Source of the DNA: JABCPE02 sp963520375
GTDB lineage: Bacteria; Bacteroidota; Bacteroidia; Flavobacteriales; Weeksellaceae
Assembly (NCBI GenBank): GCA_963520375.1
Contig: CAUQQF010000008.1
Span: 7,021 to 71,020 of the forward strand
Length of the DNA stretch: 64,000 bases
Reading direction: 5' to 3'
The translations under genes were made by a program, and so were the position numbers. This document shows positions 60,722 through 64,000 of this stretch, one piece after another (position 1 is the stretch's first letter; each line of letters begins with the position of its first letter). Below the pieces are notes generated by a model, which worked only from the letters and a program-made list of their open reading frames with translations, ran no database searches and was not told where the DNA came from.

Positions 60722-61759
60722 ATGAAGAAGTTTTTATCCCTAATTCTAAGTAGTATCTTACTACTAAGTGCTTGTAGTAGAACCAGTACAGAAGAGCAAA
60801 CATCCTCTATTAGTAAAGAGACATCATATCTTACAGGAACTTTTGTCCAGCTTTTTGGTAAAAATGATTGGACAGTTTCCCAATGGGAAAAGTTTTTTTC
60901 TGAACTTAAAGGGTTAAAAATCAATACAGTAATAGTGCAATATACGGCTTTCAAGAATGCGTATAATGATATTACTTGGTTTGATTCAGCCAATACTTTC
61001 ACTTCTCAGAAAAGCCGTCTTACCTTGGCACGACTCTTTGAGGCTGCACAAAAACAAGGAATAGAAGTGCATATAGGGCTTCACTTTGATGAGACTTATT
61101 GGCAGAACCAAACAAATAGGGCTTGGCTTCAGCTTAATGCTCAGCGATGTATCGATTTGGCTAGAGAAATTAATTCAAAGTTCGGGAATCATCCTGCTTT
61201 CAAAGGTTGGTATATCCCTCACGAACCAGAGCCTTATGCCTATGGTTCTGATGAAAAAATGGCGCTTTTTAGGGATGTGTTTGTAAATCCTATTGCTGAT
61301 GCACTTCACAGTTGGGGTGGCAAGCCTGTTTCTATTGCGGCATTTTGGAATAGCAAACTTACTTCTCCCAACCAGTTACAACATTTTATGGCGGAACTAG
61401 CCAAAAGCCATTTACAAATCATCATGTTACAAGATGGGGTAGGAGCTAAGCATGTAACACTTGACCAGTTGAATACATATTATCAAAGTGCTCAAAAAGG
61501 ACTTTTTGAAGAAAACAAAAACTACAAAGGAGCTTTCTGGACAGATTTGGAGACTTTTTATTCGCCTACGGGGGAGTATCCTTTTACGCCAGCAACCTTT
61601 GATAGAGTAAAACAACAACTTTCCATAGAAACAGCGCTGCCAAAGGTAAGTAAGGCTGTCTCCTTCCAGTATTATGATGATATGAGTACACTAAGCCCTC
61701 ACAAGGCGCAAGCACAAGCGCTGAGAGAAGCTTATAAAAAATGGTTAAATCAGAAATAA
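60722..61759 (+). CDS. DUF4434 lipoprotein (TIM-barrel glycosidase-like)
   Basis: 345 residues from ATG 60722; lipobox LSAC (Cys18). The mature chain is a TIM barrel of the DUF4434 type: GTFVQLFGKNDWTVSQWEK, LKINTVIVQYTAF, GIEVHIGLHFDE, GWYIPHEPEPYAYG (with a glycosidase-like Glu pair) and KGAFWTDLETFYS. Probably an outer-membrane-anchored glycoside hydrolase-like protein; substrate unknown. Its 3' end overlaps the convergent next gene by 15 bases. Confidence 0.78.
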   Translation: MKKFLSLILSSILLLSACSRTSTEEQTSSISKETSYLTGTFVQLFGKNDWTVSQWEKFFSELKGLKINTVIVQYTAFKNAYNDITWFDSANTFTSQKSRLTLARLFEAAQKQGIEVHIGLHFDETYWQNQTNRAWLQLNAQRCIDLAREINSKFGNHPAFKGWYIPHEPEPYAYGSDEKMALFRDVFVNPIADALHSWGGKPVSIAAFWNSKLTSPNQLQHFMAELAKSHLQIIMLQDGVGAKHVTLDQLNTYYQSAQKGLFEENKNYKGAFWTDLETFYSPTGEYPFTPATFDRVKQQLSIETALPKVSKAVSFQYYDDMSTLSPHKAQAQALREAYKKWLNQK

Positions 61760-62005
61760 AATTTCTTTATCTAAAATATTTAAAAATAAATCTCTGTCCA
61801 CTATAGAGAGCGATTCTGTTTCTAGAAAAAGACCATAATCCAAATCCCATTTAATTTTCACGGTTTTTTCCATGAAGTTGAAGTAAAAAATATCCGCTTC
61901 TGGTGCCATTGTGTATTCTAAAAAGGTGAATTCTTGTAGATTTTTGAGGTGTTCCATCAGTTTTAGAAATACTTCATGAGTAATGCTCTCTAGTGATTTG
62001 TTCAT
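61745..62005 (-). CDS. Small orphan protein, unknown function
   Basis: 86 residues, helix followed by strands (FTFLEYTMAPEADIFYFNFM; TVKIKWDLDYGLFLETES). No signal or membrane segment. It lies 8 bases after the large orphan gene on the same strand. A broken second copy of its middle lies at 60632-60690. Confidence 0.6.
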   Translation of the reverse strand: MNKSLESITHEVFLKLMEHLKNLQEFTFLEYTMAPEADIFYFNFMEKTVKIKWDLDYGLFLETESLSIVDRDLFLNILDKEILFLI

Positions 62006-62013
62006 ACCTTATT

Positions 62014-63645
62014 TTATATTTTTTTCTTCCATTGTTTGCCATAGATAGCATAGTAAATCTCTTCTTCGTAGAATTTATAAAAGTTGTAGGCTTCTTCAGA
62101 AGCAAAAAAGGCTTCTTTTTCTTTGAGAAAATTGATTAAAAGCTGTTTTTTCTCTGGATTTTCCATTTCTTTAGCTAAATTCTTGAACACCATATCAAAC
62201 TGTGCAGAGGTAATCCCTTGACAGATAATCGGTAAGGATTTTTCATTCACTCCATAGCGGTCGATTAGGGCGCTTACGAAGTATTTATGCACCATCTGGT
62301 GTTCATCATCCAATAGCTCAAAATACTTACTTACCAATGGGAAATATTCTTCTCCAATCAGACCTAAACCAAAAACTGCATAACTGCCAGGCATACAGCT
62401 CTTTTCTTCATCTTCTGCATCAGTATAGTATTGGGATTCTTTCATAGCCGCCTCAGCATAAGCCACGAGTTTAGGGTGTAATTCTTCGTATTGTAGGGCT
62501 TGAGCAAAGAAACGATGAGTAGATGATTTAGCAATACCTTTAATATTCAAAAACTGCTTAGGCGCTTTGGAACTGAGTTTAATTTGATAACTTTTCGGGA
62601 AGTTGGTTTTCAAAAGAGCGATGATGAAATCCAGCGCTTTATCGTAAGCCGCAGCCGACTCTTGCTTGATTTTTACATTGATTGTAGCAAATACATCGTT
62701 GGCATCGCATTCTATATCATCATCCTTGTAGTGAATGATGTTTTCAGGCAGGTTTCCTGTACCTTTTTTGAGATACATAGCCGCTTTTTCAGAACCTAAT
62801 TCCTTGGCTGCACGCTCCAAATCCTCACAAGCAAACCTTACATCCCAGCTGTATCGTTGGTGTTTAATGTTCCAAAGGGCTTGTTGTACAAATAGATTTA
62901 GTTTAGCTTGGTCTACATTTTTTACTTCCAAATCTTTTTTGAGCGTATATTCTTTTGACCAATCTTCTCCTTTAACATTATAATACAAAGGCATAAAGAC
63001 AGCTTCTTTCCACTCATTGGTGTGGTAGTGCAACCCAAACCGATATTCTTCCATTGTCTTTTTCCATTTAGGGTCTATGAGCGAAAAGCCTTTTTCCAAG
63101 ATTTCAATCACCTTGTTTTCACTATAGCCATTGAGTTCAAAATCAAAGAGTTTGTCAAAGAAACTATGGATTTCTTTCTCTTTCATTTTTGCCGTTTGGT
63201 CATAGATAACTTTTTGTACATAGGCGTCTAATCGCTGTTTGAGTTCGGCTTTGCGTTCAGGGTTTTCTAGGTGCAGTTTTTTTTGAATGTGGCGACCCAG
63301 ACCAAACTGAAATTCAAACACTAAGGTAAGTTTGTATTCAAAACGATAATAAAAATCAGTATTAAAGAACATTTGGGTAAGTTGTTCTTCCAAAGCGGGA
63401 ATGATGGTGTTTTCCACTGTTTCCTGAGGAATTTCGTGAAATCCTGCAATGGTGATAGACTCCGATGTATATTCGTAATCACTGGTATAAAACTCTATTT
63501 TATCCCTTAATTGTTTGATTTTTAGATAATCGGTAATTCCTTCCCAAAGTTCATTTCTTCCATAGGGAGTTTTGGGCAGGTCAAATCCATCAAAGACATC
63601 TTCTATCTCTGCTAAAATTTCTTTTATAATGTTATCTGTGTTCAT
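62014..63645 (-). CDS. Large cytoplasmic protein, unknown function (possibly DUF6138)
   Basis: 543 residues, highly charged, mostly helical with some strands, no signal or membrane segment. Middle and end contain repeat-like helical segments (YFPLVSKYFELLDDEHQMVH; PIICQGITSAQFDMVFKN). It may be a member of DUF6138, a family from memory that I cannot verify. Start ATG 63645. Lies between a DinB-like gene and a small orphan gene; all three run together and may be co-transcribed. Confidence 0.6.
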   Translation of the reverse strand: MNTDNIIKEILAEIEDVFDGFDLPKTPYGRNELWEGITDYLKIKQLRDKIEFYTSDYEYTSESITIAGFHEIPQETVENTIIPALEEQLTQMFFNTDFYYRFEYKLTLVFEFQFGLGRHIQKKLHLENPERKAELKQRLDAYVQKVIYDQTAKMKEKEIHSFFDKLFDFELNGYSENKVIEILEKGFSLIDPKWKKTMEEYRFGLHYHTNEWKEAVFMPLYYNVKGEDWSKEYTLKKDLEVKNVDQAKLNLFVQQALWNIKHQRYSWDVRFACEDLERAAKELGSEKAAMYLKKGTGNLPENIIHYKDDDIECDANDVFATINVKIKQESAAAYDKALDFIIALLKTNFPKSYQIKLSSKAPKQFLNIKGIAKSSTHRFFAQALQYEELHPKLVAYAEAAMKESQYYTDAEDEEKSCMPGSYAVFGLGLIGEEYFPLVSKYFELLDDEHQMVHKYFVSALIDRYGVNEKSLPIICQGITSAQFDMVFKNLAKEMENPEKKQLLINFLKEKEAFFASEEAYNFYKFYEEEIYYAIYGKQWKKKI

Positions 63646-63658
63646 TAGGTATTGATTA

Positions 63659-64000
63659 TTATTGAAAACTTTCCCTTCCCCAGAAGTAAGGAGGGTCTAT
63701 TTGCAAGGCTCTCAGGTAAGTATAGCCCTGTCCCCTATGATGACTTTCATTTTCAATAAAGTACAATATCCATTGAGCAAAGCTAAAGGTCATTTGATAG
63801 ATAGTCAGAGGTTGGGTAAAATCTCCCACTTCTTTCCATTCACGATCGAGAATTTCTGCCGCTCTATCCCATAAAGCTAATACTTCAGCTTTGGTGGTAG
63901 GAAAATTTCCTTCTAAGAAAAGTGTATGTTTCTCTTGAAATCTTTCTTTAAAAAGATAGTCCATAACTCTTAGAAACTCCTCTACCATCCCTGAAAAAGG
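63659..64000 (-). CDS. DinB-family protein (partial, 5' end outside window)
   Basis: The frame is open to the window edge, with PFSG before the first ATG at 63988, so the gene likely starts further upstream. The visible part is a DinB-like four-helix bundle C-terminus: FSFAQWILYFIENESHHRGQ with the His ligands, then YTYLRALQIDPPYFWGR. DinB/YfiT proteins are thiol-dependent or metal-dependent enzymes or stress proteins. It runs into the orphan gene 13 bases downstream. Confidence 0.75.
   Translation of the reverse strand, partial: PFSGMVEEFLRVMDYLFKERFQEKHTLFLEGNFPTTKAEVLALWDRAAEILDREWKEVGDFTQPLTIYQMTFSFAQWILYFIENESHHRGQGYTYLRALQIDPPYFWGRESFQ

Noticed and set aside
1..64000. CRISPR arrays, rRNA genes, insertion sequences and prophage genes
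   Set aside because: No regularly spaced repeats, rRNA sequence, transposase or phage structural proteins were seen.

Overview
The window looks like a chromosomal segment from a Bacteroidota bacterium of the class Flavobacteriia, most likely Weeksellaceae (the Chryseobacterium/Riemerella/Bergeyella neighbourhood). The support is low-GC coding DNA, many promoters of the form TTG-N19/20-TAnnTTTG, a type IX secretion C-terminal domain, a long-form NusB, a bacillithiol gene (bshB1), an ExbB-ExbD-ExbD-TonB operon and DUF3810/DUF1573/DUF2490 proteins. Species cannot be read from the sequence alone. No rRNA, insertion sequence, phage module or CRISPR array was seen.

Positions 1-6,921 hold mlaF (partial), mlaE, radA, an ACP phosphodiesterase, two GyrI-type effector-binding proteins (one fused to AraC), a Crp-family regulator and an exported nitroreductase. 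From about 7,000 to 8,860 lies an AT-rich accessory patch with a DUF1493-like gene broken by an in-frame TGA, followed by a two-gene unit: a CoiA-like zinc-ribbon protein and a helical, HEPN-like protein. From 8,985 to 49,306 the window is mainly housekeeping: nusB-DUF1573-yajC, a CapA-type lipoprotein, a TonB-dependent barrel protein, maeB, leuS, exbB-exbD-exbD-tonB, a PstS-like lipoprotein, bshB1, tRNA-His, an N-acetylglucosamine-type kinase facing an acyltransferase and a sugar transporter, alaS, a drug/metabolite transporter, SemiSWEET, ric, a FadL-type porin, a Tyr/Asn-rich lipoprotein, proS, a frameshifted zinc-ribbon gene, a DUF2490 barrel, feoA-feoB, folC, two tRNA-Val, a MORN/YwqK repeat protein, mscS, prc and surE.

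The most unusual part is 50,108-55,640, a very AT-rich island between an outer-membrane protein gene and tRNA-Met. It carries about nine small orphan genes, mostly lipoproteins or membrane proteins plus one SUKH (SMI1/KNR4) protein. Scraps of reading frame between them repeat the same peptides. One type carries a zincin motif (GHEMIH), is seen twice, and lies in a roughly 160-bp direct repeat. The other type is a GNVPNVFFEINK-like tail, seen at least five times. I read this as a graveyard of toxin C-termini, each followed by its immunity gene, of the kind left by polymorphic-toxin recombination. The parent toxin gene is not in the window.

From 55,875 to 64,000 come a TlpA-type lipid-face thioredoxin, a small PID-motif membrane-anchored protein beside a type IX secreted protein, DUF4298, a DUF4434 lipoprotein, several unknown proteins and a DinB-family protein cut by the window edge. 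Three genes in the window are interrupted: one nonsense codon and two frameshifts in A/T runs. Another small gene has a decayed second copy nearby.
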